Origin: Streptomyces sp. LX-29
Lineage (GTDB): Bacteria; Actinomycetota; Actinomycetes; Streptomycetales; Streptomycetaceae
Length of the DNA: 64,000 bases
Reading direction: 5' to 3'
Assembly (NCBI RefSeq): GCF_029541745.1
Contig: NZ_CP089746.1
Span: 4,907,559-4,971,558 of the forward strand
Below, piece by piece: positions 1 through 8,144 of this stretch. The position numbers and the translations under genes are program-made. How positions within the stretch are numbered: position 1 is the first letter of the stretch; each line of letters opens with the position of its first letter. The notes below the pieces were generated by a model, which searched no databases, was not told the DNA's origin, and was given only the letters and a program-made list of their open reading frames with translations.

Positions 1-734
1 AGACCCTGCCCAAGGCGATCAACACCCTGCCCTGGCGCATCATCGTCTTCTACGTCGGCGCCCTGGCGGTCCTGCTCGCGGTCGTCAAGTGGACCGAGTT
101 CTCCGCCGGCCAGAGCCCCTTCGTGCACGGCTTCGAGAAGATGGGCATCCCGCTCGCCGCGGGCATCATCAACTTCGTGGTCCTCACCGCGGCCCTGTCG
201 TCCTGCAACTCCGGCATGTACTCCACCGGCCGCATGCTGCGCGACCTGGCCAACAACTTCGAGGCCCCGAAGGTCTTCGGCAAGCTCAACGCCCGCAAGA
301 CCCCGGCCGTCGGCATCACCGTCTCGGTCATCCTCATGGGCATCGGCGTGGTCCTGAACTACGTCGTCCCGGAGAAGGCGTTCACCTACGTCGTCTCGGT
401 CGCCACCGCCTCCGGCATCTGGACCTGGATGATGATCCTGCTCAGCCACATCCGCTACCGCTCCGCGGTCCGGGCGGGCCGGCTCCCGGCCTCGTCCTTC
501 CCCGCCCCCGGTGGCGCGATCTTCAGCTGGGTCGCCTTCATCTTCCTGGTCTGCGTCACCGGCATGATCGCCTACGACAAGGACAGCCGGGTCTCCCTGT
601 ACGTCGGCGCCGTCTGGGCCGTGGCCCTGGCCGTCGGCTGGGTCCTGCTGCGCCGCGCCAACCCGCAGCTCGGCCAGCGGCAGGCGCAGCCGGCCGTCGC
701 GGGCGAGCCGCAGGACGCCACGCCGGGCAAGTAA
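1..734 (+). CDS. APC-family amino acid permease, C-terminal part (CycA-like)
   Basis: Partial gene, cut by the window start; the reading frame is open from base 3. The visible 243 residues match the C-terminal half of D-serine/D-alanine/glycine-type amino acid permeases: the SSCNSG..STGRML segment after a membrane helix, then several hydrophobic helices and a short hydrophilic tail. It would carry small neutral amino acids across the cytoplasmic membrane by proton symport. Substrate is inferred from family resemblance only. The stop is followed at once by a strong hairpin, so this gene forms its own transcription unit apart from the cysteine genes. Confidence 0.85.
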   Translation, partial: TLPKAINTLPWRIIVFYVGALAVLLAVVKWTEFSAGQSPFVHGFEKMGIPLAAGIINFVVLTAALSSCNSGMYSTGRMLRDLANNFEAPKVFGKLNARKTPAVGITVSVILMGIGVVLNYVVPEKAFTYVVSVATASGIWTWMMILLSHIRYRSAVRAGRLPASSFPAPGGAIFSWVAFIFLVCVTGMIAYDKDSRVSLYVGAVWAVALAVGWVLLRRANPQLGQRQAQPAVAGEPQDATPGK

Positions 735-753
735 CCCGGTTCGCATCTCGGTA

Positions 754-786
754 GGCGGGCTCCGGATCTCAGATCCGGAGCCTGCC
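754..786 (+). terminator. Rho-independent terminator after the permease
   Basis: A 16-bp stem (one G:T-type mismatch) with left arm 754-769 and right arm 771-786, followed by a T-rich stretch (tcttattctttgg). It sits between the permease stop and the mec start, only 15 bp before the latter. Confidence 0.75.
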
Positions 787-801
787 TCTTATTCTTTGGC
801 C

Positions 802-1227
802 ATGCTGACCATCACCCAGGCGCTTCGCGACCAGATCGTCGCGCATGCCCGTGCCGACCACCCCGACGAGGCCTGCGGCGTGGTCGCCGGGCCGGCCCGG
901 AGCGACCGGCCCGAGCGGTTCATCCCGATGCTCAACGCGGCCCGCTCGCCCACGTTCTACGAGTTCGACTCGACCGACCTGCTGCACCTCTACCGCGAGA
1001 TGGACGACCGGGACGAGGAGCCGGTGGTCATCTACCACTCGCACACGGCCACCGAGGCCTACCCCTCGCGCACCGACATCTCCTACGCCAACGAGCCCAG
1101 CGCCCACTATGTGCTGGTGTCCACGGCCGACTGCGGCAACGAGGAGGGCCCGGTGCAGTTCCGCTCCTTCCGGATCGTGAACGGCGAGGTCACCGAGGAG
1201 GCGGTGGAGGTCGTCAAGGAGTACTGA
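802..1227 (+). CDS. mec: Mec-type JAMM metalloprotease (CysO-cysteine hydrolase)
   Basis: A 141-residue Mov34/MPN/PAD-1 (JAMM) zinc peptidase. The motif is visible: an HSHTATEAYPSRTD stretch in the middle supplies the two His and the Asp zinc ligands, with an upstream glutamate. In Mycobacterium tuberculosis, Mec releases cysteine from the CysO-cysteine adduct made by CysM; here cysO and cysM lie just downstream, which fixes the assignment. The ATG at 802 is chosen; a TTG two codons upstream is also possible. No clear Shine-Dalgarno sequence precedes it and the terminator ends 15 bp upstream, so the mRNA may be leaderless. A leader peptide gene separates it from cysO. Confidence 0.85.
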   Translation: MLTITQALRDQIVAHARADHPDEACGVVAGPARSDRPERFIPMLNAARSPTFYEFDSTDLLHLYREMDDRDEEPVVIYHSHTATEAYPSRTDISYANEPSAHYVLVSTADCGNEEGPVQFRSFRIVNGEVTEEAVEVVKEY

Positions 1228-1351
1228 GGCGTACGAGCCCGTGCCGCCGTGGGCGGCCCACCCGCCCTACCGTCTCGCGGAACGGTCGAAAGCCGTCCGC
1301 ATTCCGGGACGTCCCTCCGGTCGGGTGAACGGGAATCGATACGATGACCGC

Positions 1352-1468
1352 ATGGTTTCGTTTGACGTGAGCGAGAAGACGCCGGGCATGCTGCTCGTGG
1401 CGCGGCTGCACGTCGACCTGTGCCGCCTCGCCAGCGCGATGTGTCGGTACCAGGGCGCCGCGGCCTGA
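1352..1468 (+). CDS. Short leader peptide of the cysteine operon (putative attenuator)
   Basis: A 38-residue ORF starting at ATG 1352, 107 bp before cysO. Its C-terminal half has the RLHVDLCRLASAMC core, which is the pattern of the putative leader peptides widespread upstream of sulfur and cysteine genes in actinobacteria; Cys24 and Cys31 are the residues such a peptide could use to sense charged tRNA-Cys. No domain or signal peptide is present. Role as a cis-acting cysteine attenuator of cysO-cysM is inference from the motif and position. The longer in-frame ORF beginning at 1241 is not needed and lacks a ribosome binding site. Confidence 0.7.
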   Translation: MVSFDVSEKTPGMLLVARLHVDLCRLASAMCRYQGAAA

Positions 1469-1575
1469 GTGCCGCGAGCGCGTCCCCGGTACTCCGTACC
1501 GCGTGACTGCTTGTCCTTCCCGCCACCGGCCCGCGGGCCGACCGCTCCCACTCCGCACTCCGACAGGAGCCTTCC

Positions 1576-1863
1576 ATGGCCATCGAGGTCCGCATCCCGA
1601 CCATCCTCCGCACCTACACCGACGGCCAGAAGGCGGTCGTCGGCAACGGGGCGACGCTCGCCGAGCTCTTCGCCGACCTCGACACCCGGCACGCCGGCAT
1701 CCAGGCCCGGCTGATCGACGAGGCGGCCGGCGGCGAGCTGCGGCGCTTCGTCAACGTCTACCTCAACGACGAGGACGTCCGCTTCCTGTCCGGCGTCTCC
1801 ACCGAGCTCTCGGACGGCGACAGCGTGACCATCCTCCCCGCCGTCGCCGGCGGAATGCGGTAA
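1576..1863 (+). CDS. cysO: CysO-like sulfur carrier protein (MoaD/ThiS fold)
   Basis: A 95-residue ubiquitin-like sulfur carrier. In M. tuberculosis the CysO C-terminal Gly-Gly is thiocarboxylated and donates sulfur to O-phosphoserine bound by CysM; Mec then frees the cysteine. The sequence resembles that protein along its length (IPTILRTYTDGQ near the start, FVNVYLNDEDVRFL in the middle, DGDSVTILPAVAGG at the end). Two extra residues, Met-Arg, follow the Gly-Gly, so the carrier must be trimmed before activation. AGGAG at 1565-1569 serves as ribosome binding site. The stop overlaps the cysM start by one base (TAATG), so the two are translationally coupled. Confidence 0.88.
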   Translation: MAIEVRIPTILRTYTDGQKAVVGNGATLAELFADLDTRHAGIQARLIDEAAGGELRRFVNVYLNDEDVRFLSGVSTELSDGDSVTILPAVAGGMR

Positions 1864-2813
1864 TGCGGTACGACAGTCCGCTGGCCGCGGTCGGCAACAC
1901 CCCGCTGGTGCGGCTGCCGCGGCTCTCCCCTTCCCCGGAGGTCCGGATCTGGGCCAAGCTGGAGGACCGCAACCCGACCGGCTCGATCAAGGACCGCCCC
2001 GCGCTCCATATGATCGAACAGGCCGAGAAGGACGGCCGGTTGCGTCCCGGCTGCACCATCCTGGAGCCCACCAGCGGCAACACCGGCATCTCGCTCGCCA
2101 TGGCGGCCAAGCTCAAGGGCTACCGCATCGTGTGCGTCATGCCGGAGAACACCAGCGAGGAGCGGCGCCAGCTGCTCGCGATGTGGGGCGCGGAGATCAT
2201 CCCCTCCCCGGCCGCCGGCGGCTCCAACACGGCCGTGCGGGTCGCCAAGGAGCTGGCGGCCGAGCACCCGGACTGGGTGATGCTCTACCAGTACGGCAAC
2301 CCGGACAACGCGGGGGCGCACTACGCCACCACCGGTCCCGAGATCCTCGCCGACCTGCCGTCCATCACCCACTTCGTGGCGGGCCTCGGCACCACCGGCA
2401 CGCTGATGGGCGTCGGGCGCTATCTGCGCGAGCACGTCCCGGGCATCCAGATCGTCGCCGCCGAGCCCCGCTACGACGACGTCGTCTACGGCCTGCGCAA
2501 CCTGGACGAGGGCTTCGTCCCGGAGCTCTACGACGCCTCCGTCCTCACCTCCCGCTTCTCCGTCGGCAGCGAGGACGCGGTGGCCCGCACGCGCGAACTG
2601 CTGGCCCAGGAGGGCATCTTCGCCGGGGTCTCCACCGGCGCCGCGCTGCACGCCGCCCTCGGCGTGGCCCGCCGGGCGGTGAAGGCGGGAGAGAGCGCCG
2701 ACGTGGTCTTCATCGTCGCCGACGGTGGCTGGAAGTACCTGTCCACCGGCGTCTACACCGCGGCCACCACCGAAGAGGCGGTCGAGACGCTGCACGGCCA
2801 GCTCTGGGCCTGA
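1863..2813 (+). CDS. cysM: Cysteine synthase CysM (CysO-thiocarboxylate dependent type)
   Basis: A 316-residue fold-type II PLP enzyme. Lys43 in the SIKDRPA motif is the Schiff-base lysine; TSGNTG at about residues 70-75 and the GTTGT loop near residue 177 bind substrate carboxylate and PLP phosphate. Length fits M. tuberculosis CysM, which joins O-phosphoserine with sulfur from CysO-COSH. Placement behind cysO in the same order as Rv1334-1336 supports that donor rather than free sulfide. The ATG at 1863 overlaps the cysO stop. A perfect hairpin ends the unit just downstream. Confidence 0.92.
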   Translation: MRYDSPLAAVGNTPLVRLPRLSPSPEVRIWAKLEDRNPTGSIKDRPALHMIEQAEKDGRLRPGCTILEPTSGNTGISLAMAAKLKGYRIVCVMPENTSEERRQLLAMWGAEIIPSPAAGGSNTAVRVAKELAAEHPDWVMLYQYGNPDNAGAHYATTGPEILADLPSITHFVAGLGTTGTLMGVGRYLREHVPGIQIVAAEPRYDDVVYGLRNLDEGFVPELYDASVLTSRFSVGSEDAVARTRELLAQEGIFAGVSTGAALHAALGVARRAVKAGESADVVFIVADGGWKYLSTGVYTAATTEEAVETLHGQLWA

Positions 2814-2826
2814 CCGCGGGGAGCCT

Positions 2827-2855
2827 CCGCCCGGCCCGTGCGACGGGCCGGGCGG
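2827..2855 (+). terminator. Terminator hairpin after cysM
   Basis: Perfect 13-bp inverted repeat (2827-2839 and 2843-2855) around a 3-base loop, 13 bp after the cysM stop. No long T-tract follows, as is usual in such GC-rich genomes. Confidence 0.75.
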
Positions 2856-3119
2856 TTCGCGCGGTGGCGCGGCGCACCGCCGCGCCACCGCGTCGCGGGG
2901 CGCACCGCCGCACCGCCTCCGCCGCACCGCCTCCGCCGCGCCGCACCGTCGCGGCGCGCGGTCGCGGCGCCGGACGCGTCCTAACCGGTGACTTCCCCCA
3001 CAACCCCGGCCTGCGGAGGGCCGACCAGCACATTCGCGGCTTACTCTCGGGGCACCGCATGACCCCCGGATCCGCCCCTGGCCATCGGCATGGGGACCCC
3101 TCAAGGAGGTTCCTGCTCC
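2856..3119. other. Intergenic, low-complexity GC
   Basis: No gene is supported. The stretch 2860-2970 is built of short CCGC/ACCGCCTCC iterations. The end carries the AAGGAGG ribosome binding site (3103-3109) of the next gene. In mycobacteria rhomboid and murI genes lie between cysM and the phosphodiesterase; neither is present here. Confidence 0.6.
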
Positions 3120-3872
3120 ATGAAGCTCACCGTCGTCGGATGCTCGGGGTCGTTCCCGTCCGCGGAATCGGCCTGTTCGAGTTATCTCGTCGAGGCCGAC
3201 GGCTTCCGGCTGCTCCTCGACATGGGCAACGGGGCCCTGGGTGAGCTCCAGCGTCACTGCGGTCTCTATGACCTCGACGCCGTGATGCTCTCCCATCTGC
3301 ACCCCGACCACTTCATCGACATGTGCGGCTACTTCGTGGCCCGCTACTACCGGCACGACGGCGGGCGGGCCCCGGCGATCCCGGTCTACGGGCCCGAGGC
3401 GACCGAGGCGCGGCTGGTGGCGGCGTACCACGACGTGCCCGACGCGTCGTCCATGCGGGAGGTCTTCGACTTCCGGACGCTGCGGCCGGGCACCTTCCAG
3501 ATCGGCCCGTTCACGGTGCGTGTCGCGCGGGTGGACCACCCGGTGGAGGCGTACGGCTTCCGTATCGAGCACGGCGGCCGGACGCTGGTGTACTCCGGGG
3601 ACACCGGGCCCTGCGAGGCCCTGCACGAGCTGGCCGTGGGCGCGGACCTCTTCCTGTGCGAGGCGGCCTTCACGCACGGCAAGGAGGACATCCCCGAGCT
3701 GCATCTGAACGGCCGGCAGGCGGGCGAGCAGGCGGAGCGGGCCGGGGTGCGCTCGCTGGTGCTGACCCACATCCCGCCGTGGACGGACCCGCAGATCAAC
3801 CAGCGGGACGCGCAGGAGGTCTTCCGGGGGCCGGTGGAGCTGGCGAAGGCGGGCGCGGTCTACGAGCTGTAG
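3120..3872 (+). CDS. Metallo-beta-lactamase-fold phosphodiesterase (Rv1339-like)
   Basis: A 250-residue MBL-fold hydrolase. The SHLHPDH motif near residue 65 supplies the metal-binding histidines and aspartate; later SGDTG and the C-terminal THIPPW segment complete the di-zinc site. The best-known relative by neighbourhood is M. tuberculosis Rv1339, reported as an atypical cAMP phosphodiesterase, which also lies between cysM and rph. Start is ATG 3120, ten bases after AAGGAGG. An in-frame ATG at 3090 has no such signal. Cytosolic; substrate (cAMP or another phosphodiester) is inferred. Confidence 0.82.
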   Translation: MKLTVVGCSGSFPSAESACSSYLVEADGFRLLLDMGNGALGELQRHCGLYDLDAVMLSHLHPDHFIDMCGYFVARYYRHDGGRAPAIPVYGPEATEARLVAAYHDVPDASSMREVFDFRTLRPGTFQIGPFTVRVARVDHPVEAYGFRIEHGGRTLVYSGDTGPCEALHELAVGADLFLCEAAFTHGKEDIPELHLNGRQAGEQAERAGVRSLVLTHIPPWTDPQINQRDAQEVFRGPVELAKAGAVYEL

Positions 3873-3932
3873 CCGCACCGGCGGCGGACGGGCATGAGCG
3901 GGCCCCGCGCCGACGGGGGTGCGGGGAACGAG

Positions 3933-3977
3933 CGAAGGGCCCGGACCGCCCTGTCAGGTGGTGGTCCGGGCCCTTCG
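3933..3977. terminator. Bidirectional terminator between phosphodiesterase and nagE2
   Basis: Perfect 15-bp inverted repeat (3933-3947 and 3963-3977) with a 15-base loop, lying between two convergent genes, so it can serve both. Confidence 0.85.
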
Positions 3978-4009
3978 CCGTCTCGGGGCGCTCCGGGGAG
4001 CTCCGCGGC

Positions 4010-5269
4010 CTACGCCTTGGTGATGTCCTCGATCTCCTCCTCGGGCTCACGGCCCGGGGTGGCGAGGTTGAACTTGAGGATCGCGAAGCGGAAGACCGTG
4101 TAGTAGATGGCCGCGAACACCAGGCCGATCGGGATGATCATCCATGGCTTGCTGGCGAGGTTCCAGTTCAGGAAGTAGTCGATCGCGCCGGCGGAGAAGG
4201 TGAATCCGTGGTGCACGCCCAGGGCCCAGGTCAGGGTCATGGAGACGGCGGTGAGCACCGCGTGGACCACGTAGAGCGCCGGGGCGAGGAACATGAAGGC
4301 GAACTCGATGGGCTCGGTGACGCCGGTGACGAAGGAGGTCAGCGCCAGCGAGATCATCATGCCCAGCACGGCCTTGCGGCGCTCGGGGCGGGCGCAGTGC
4401 GCGATCGCCAGGGCGGCGGCCGGGAGGGCGAACATCATGATCGGGAAGAAGCCGCCCATGAACTGACCGGCGGTCGGGTCGCCGTGGAAGAAGCGGTTCA
4501 GGTCGCCGTGCCAGACCGCGCCGGTGGAGTCCTTGAAGGAGCCGATCTCCTGCCAGGCCACGGTGTTCACGAACTGGTGCATGCCGATCGGCAGCAGGGC
4601 GCGGTTGACCAGGCCGAAGACGCCGGCGCCGGCGGCGCCCAGACCGGTCATCCACTCGCCGAAGTCGGTGATGACGTCGCCGACGGGCTCCCAGACGAGG
4701 CCGAAGAGCACGCCCATGGCGGTGCCCACGAAGGCCATGATGATCGGGACCAGCCGGCGGCCGTTGAAGAAGCCCAGCCAGTCGACCAGCTTGGTGCGGT
4801 GGAATCGCTGCCAGATCACGGCGGACAGCAGACCCATGATGATGCCGCCGAAGACCTTGGGGTCGTTGTAGGTCGCCGGGGTGTCCGCGCCCTTCTGGAC
4901 CACCGCCTCGGTGACCGGGAAGGCGGTCAGCACGTTCTTGTAGACCAGGAAGCCCACCAGCGCGGCGAGCGCCGTGGAGCCGTCGGCCTTCTTGGCGAAG
5001 CCGATCGCCACGCCGACGCAGAACAGCAGCGGCAGGTTGGCGAAGACCGCGTCACCGGCGGTGGAGAACACGGAGGCGACCTTGTCCCAGCCCAGGCCGT
5101 CGGGACCGAAGACGTCCTTCTGACCGAGGCGGAGCAGGATGCCGGCGGCGGGCAGGACGGCGATCGGCAGCTGCAGACTGCGACCCACCTTCTGCAGGCC
5201 CTGCATCAGGCCGGAGCCCCACTTCTTCTTCGCGGGCGCGGGCGCCGCCGTGGCGGTGGCCGTACTCAT
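4010..5269 (-). CDS. nagE2: PTS EIIC permease, N-acetylglucosamine type (NagE2-like)
   Basis: A 419-residue membrane protein of the glucose/GlcNAc EIIC family without fused EIIB or EIIA domains. The family signature is seen as ITxP-like TGVTEPIEF, with LPAAG near the N-terminus and the GMHQFVN and LGVHHG loops. It would bring in GlcNAc, phosphorylated by the separate EIIB encoded at 6979. In S. coelicolor nagE2 is the main GlcNAc transporter and is repressed by DasR; two dre-like sites lie just upstream here (5323-5334, 5340-5351). Start ATG 5269 is followed by a short hydrophilic Ala/Lys-rich segment, and AGGAGG-like sequence precedes it. Confidence 0.88.
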   Translation of the reverse strand: MSTATATAAPAPAKKKWGSGLMQGLQKVGRSLQLPIAVLPAAGILLRLGQKDVFGPDGLGWDKVASVFSTAGDAVFANLPLLFCVGVAIGFAKKADGSTALAALVGFLVYKNVLTAFPVTEAVVQKGADTPATYNDPKVFGGIIMGLLSAVIWQRFHRTKLVDWLGFFNGRRLVPIIMAFVGTAMGVLFGLVWEPVGDVITDFGEWMTGLGAAGAGVFGLVNRALLPIGMHQFVNTVAWQEIGSFKDSTGAVWHGDLNRFFHGDPTAGQFMGGFFPIMMFALPAAALAIAHCARPERRKAVLGMMISLALTSFVTGVTEPIEFAFMFLAPALYVVHAVLTAVSMTLTWALGVHHGFTFSAGAIDYFLNWNLASKPWMIIPIGLVFAAIYYTVFRFAILKFNLATPGREPEEEIEDITKA

Positions 5270-5322
5270 CGGATTCCTCCTGGCGAGGCGGGCACTCGGG
5301 GGAAGGGGGACAGCCCGCTCTA

Positions 5323-5334
5323 TGGTCTACACCA
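5323..5334 (-). promoter_or_regulatory. dre site 1 (DasR operator) of nagE2
   Basis: TGGTCTACACCA, 11 of 12 bases of the palindromic dre core TGGTCTAGACCA. It lies 54 bp upstream of the nagE2 start. DasR, a GntR regulator, binds such sites and is released by aminosugar phosphates. Confidence 0.85.
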
Positions 5335-5339
5335 CTTGG

Positions 5340-5351
5340 TGGTTTAGACCT
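5340..5351 (-). promoter_or_regulatory. dre site 2 (DasR operator) of nagE2
   Basis: TGGTTTAGACCT, 10 of 12 bases of the dre core, centred 17 bp from site 1. Tandem sites would place two DasR dimers next to each other over the nagE2 promoter. Confidence 0.7.
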
Positions 5352-5514
5352 GTTGTAGCACGTGAGGTTCGGATAAAGGAATCCAAAGGAATCCATCGTT
5401 CCATGTGGACTGGACCACAGTGGTGTCCGGCCCCCGAACGAGGGTACAGAGGCCCGCGGCGAGGCGGCCCCGCCACCGTCCACCGGTCGGTCGCCCAGGG
5501 TCCGAACGCCCCGC

Positions 5515-6765
5515 TCAGCGCCGGGTGTTCTCCTCTTCCAGCGCCTCGGCGTCGGGCTCCCGGCCCGGGGTGGGGAGATCGAATTTCGTGATCACAAAGC
5601 GGAAGACCGCGTAATAGGCGACGGCGAAACATGCGCCGATCGGAATGATCATCCAGGGTTTGGTGGCCAGCCCCCAGTTGATGACGTAGTCGATGAGTCC
5701 CGCCGAGAAGCTGAAACCGTCGTGCACCCCCAGTCCCCAGGTGACCGCCATCGAGACCCCGGTGAGCAGCGCGTGGATGACGTACAGCGCCGGGGCGACG
5801 AAGAGGAAGGCGTACTCGATGGGCTCGGTGATGCCGGTGACCAGCGAGGTCAGCCCGACCGAGAGCATCATTCCGCCGACCTCCTTGCGGCGGGCCGGCC
5901 GGGCGCAGTGCGCGATGGCCAGCGCGGCGGCGGGCAGCGCGAACATCATGATCGGGAAGAAGCCGGAGGTGAAGATGCCGGCGCTCGGGTCGCCGTGCAG
6001 GAAGCGGTTGACGTCGCCCTGGTACGTCTGCCCGTCGGGGGCCGTCCAGCTTCCGTACTGGAACCAGACGAAGGTGTTGAGGAACTGGTGGAGCCCGACC
6101 ACCAGCAGCGCCCGGTTGGCGACGCCGAACAGCCCCGAGCCCCAGGAGCCGAGCCGGGTCAGCGAGTCGCTGAAGTGTGTCAGCCCGCCTCCGACCGGCG
6201 GCCAGATCCACAGGCAGACCACCGCGAAGACCACGCCGGCGAACGACATCAGGATCGGGACCAGCCGGCGGCCGTTGAAGAAGCCGAGCCAGTCCACCAG
6301 CCTGGTGCGGTGGTAGCGCTGCCAGACCCGGGCGGTGAGCAGGCCCAACACGATGCCGCCGAAGACCCCGGGGTTCTGCGGCTCGCCGTCGTCGCCCGGG
6401 AACTGGGCCAGCACGTTGTGGTAGACGAGAAAGCCGGCCACCGCCGCCAGCGCCGTGGACCCGTCGGCCTTCTTCGCCATCCCGATCGCCACGCCCACGC
6501 AGAACAGCAGCGGCAGCCCCAGCGAGGGGTCCAGCAGCGCGCCGCCCGCGCCGACGAAGACCTTGGCCACGTCGTTCCAGCCCAGCCCCTCGGCGCCGAA
6601 GACGTCAGGCTGGCCGAGCCGGTTGAGGATGCCCGCGGCGGGCAGCACCGCGATCGGCAGTTGCAGGCTGCGCCCCATCTTCTGGAGCGCAGCCAGCGTG
6701 GCCGGCCCCCAGCCGCGCCGGGCGGGCCGTGCGCTCGGCGCCGGGGTCGCGCTGGAGGAACTCAT
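5515..6765 (-). CDS. nagE1: PTS EIIC permease, N-acetylglucosamine family (NagE1-like)
   Basis: A 416-residue paralog of the neighbouring NagE2-like permease, with the same GRSLQLPIAVLPAAG opening, GITEPIEY signature and LGVHDG loop, and again no EIIB or EIIA fusion. The start ATG 6765 is preceded by GGGAGG; an upstream in-frame extension to 6891 would run over the dre site and is unlikely. The pair probably arose by tandem duplication. One dre-like site lies upstream at 6805-6816. The gene is separated from nagE2 by about 245 bp carrying the nagE2 operators, so each gene has its own promoter. Specificity for GlcNAc is inferred from the family and DasR sites. Confidence 0.82.
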   Translation of the reverse strand: MSSSSATPAPSARPARRGWGPATLAALQKMGRSLQLPIAVLPAAGILNRLGQPDVFGAEGLGWNDVAKVFVGAGGALLDPSLGLPLLFCVGVAIGMAKKADGSTALAAVAGFLVYHNVLAQFPGDDGEPQNPGVFGGIVLGLLTARVWQRYHRTRLVDWLGFFNGRRLVPILMSFAGVVFAVVCLWIWPPVGGGLTHFSDSLTRLGSWGSGLFGVANRALLVVGLHQFLNTFVWFQYGSWTAPDGQTYQGDVNRFLHGDPSAGIFTSGFFPIMMFALPAAALAIAHCARPARRKEVGGMMLSVGLTSLVTGITEPIEYAFLFVAPALYVIHALLTGVSMAVTWGLGVHDGFSFSAGLIDYVINWGLATKPWMIIPIGACFAVAYYAVFRFVITKFDLPTPGREPDAEALEEENTRR

Positions 6766-6804
6766 CTCGCCCTCCCGGCGGAGGTCGCTGGCCATGCCGC
6801 ATAA

Positions 6805-6816
6805 TGGTGTAGACCA
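6805..6816. promoter_or_regulatory. dre site (DasR operator) between nagE1 and nagF
   Basis: TGGTGTAGACCA matches 11 of 12 bases of the dre core. It lies 40 bp upstream of nagE1 and about 160 bp upstream of the divergent EIIB gene, so it may control both directions. Confidence 0.8.
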
Positions 6817-6978
6817 CTTCTGCGCTGGTGTGTTCCGGGGTTCTCCCGGTCGCCGCGCCGGGTGATCGCCATCATTCGCCAGGCGGCGCACCTACGCCTG
6901 CGAAGTTGGGCTAAACGTGGTTAACGTATGAAAACCGCTCGTCGGTGTCGCCGAAGGGCCGGAACAACAGGAGTGGCC

Positions 6979-7212
6979 ATGGCCAGCAAGGCAGAGAAGA
7001 TCGTCGCCGGGCTCGGCGGTATCGACAACATCGAGGAGATCGAGGGCTGCATCACCCGCCTCCGCACCGAGGTCGCCGACGCGTCGCTGGTCAACGAGGC
7101 CGCTCTGAAGGCCGCCGGCGCCCATGGCGTGGTGAAGATGGGCACTGCCATCCAGGTCGTCATCGGCACCGACGCGGACCCGATAGCCGCCGAGATCGAG
7201 GACATGATGTGA
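6979..7212 (+). CDS. nagF: PTS EIIB component, GlcNAc specific (NagF-like)
   Basis: A 77-residue stand-alone EIIB domain. Cys24 in the IEGCITRLRTEV motif is the phosphorylated cysteine that passes phosphate to the incoming sugar; HGVVKMGTAIQVVIG is the matching C-terminal strand pair. It supplies the EIIB function that the two EIIC genes lack. ATG 6979 follows AGGAG at 6969-6973; the longer frame from 6928 is Arg-rich and not family-like. Divergent from nagE1 with a dre site in the shared intergenic region. A 17-bp perfect terminator follows. Confidence 0.9.
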   Translation: MASKAEKIVAGLGGIDNIEEIEGCITRLRTEVADASLVNEAALKAAGAHGVVKMGTAIQVVIGTDADPIAAEIEDMM

Positions 7213-7252
7213 GCCGCCGAGCCACACCGGTGAGCCGCTGAGGCCATGCCAC

Positions 7253-7291
7253 CCGAGGGCCCCGTTCCGCACACCGGAACGGGGCCCTCGG
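7253..7291 (+). terminator. Strong terminator after nagF
   Basis: Perfect 17-bp inverted repeat (7253-7269 and 7275-7291) around a 5-base loop, separating nagF from rph. Confidence 0.9.
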
Positions 7292-7313
7292 CGTAGCCGA
7301 TAGGCTCATGCCC

Positions 7314-8051
<738 letters not shown>

Positions 8052-8062
8052 CCGCGCCCCCG

Positions 8063-8096
8063 ACCGGGGTGCCCCGACCGCTCGGGGCGCCCCGGT
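8063..8096 (+). terminator. Terminator after rph
   Basis: 14-bp stem with one G:U pair (8063-8076 and 8083-8096) and a 6-base loop, between the convergent rph and the DUF1707 gene. Confidence 0.75.
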
Positions 8097-8144
8097 GCTT
8101 TCCGGGCGCGGAGGGAACCACCCGCGGAGCCCCTCGGGGGGTTG

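Noticed and set aside
1758..3878. Very long minus-strand open frames here and at 11952-15059 and 26008-29196
   Set aside because: They mirror well-recognised genes on the other strand or extend them through intergenic DNA, have Arg/Gly/His-rich composition and no family match; typical of GC-rich third-codon effects. Only the Gfo/Idh/MocA part of the last one is real.
5406..5417. Third dre-like site TGGACTGGACCA upstream of nagE2
   Set aside because: Only 10 of 12 core bases match, the mismatches break the central TCTAGA, and it lies 140 bp from the start; not enough to call.
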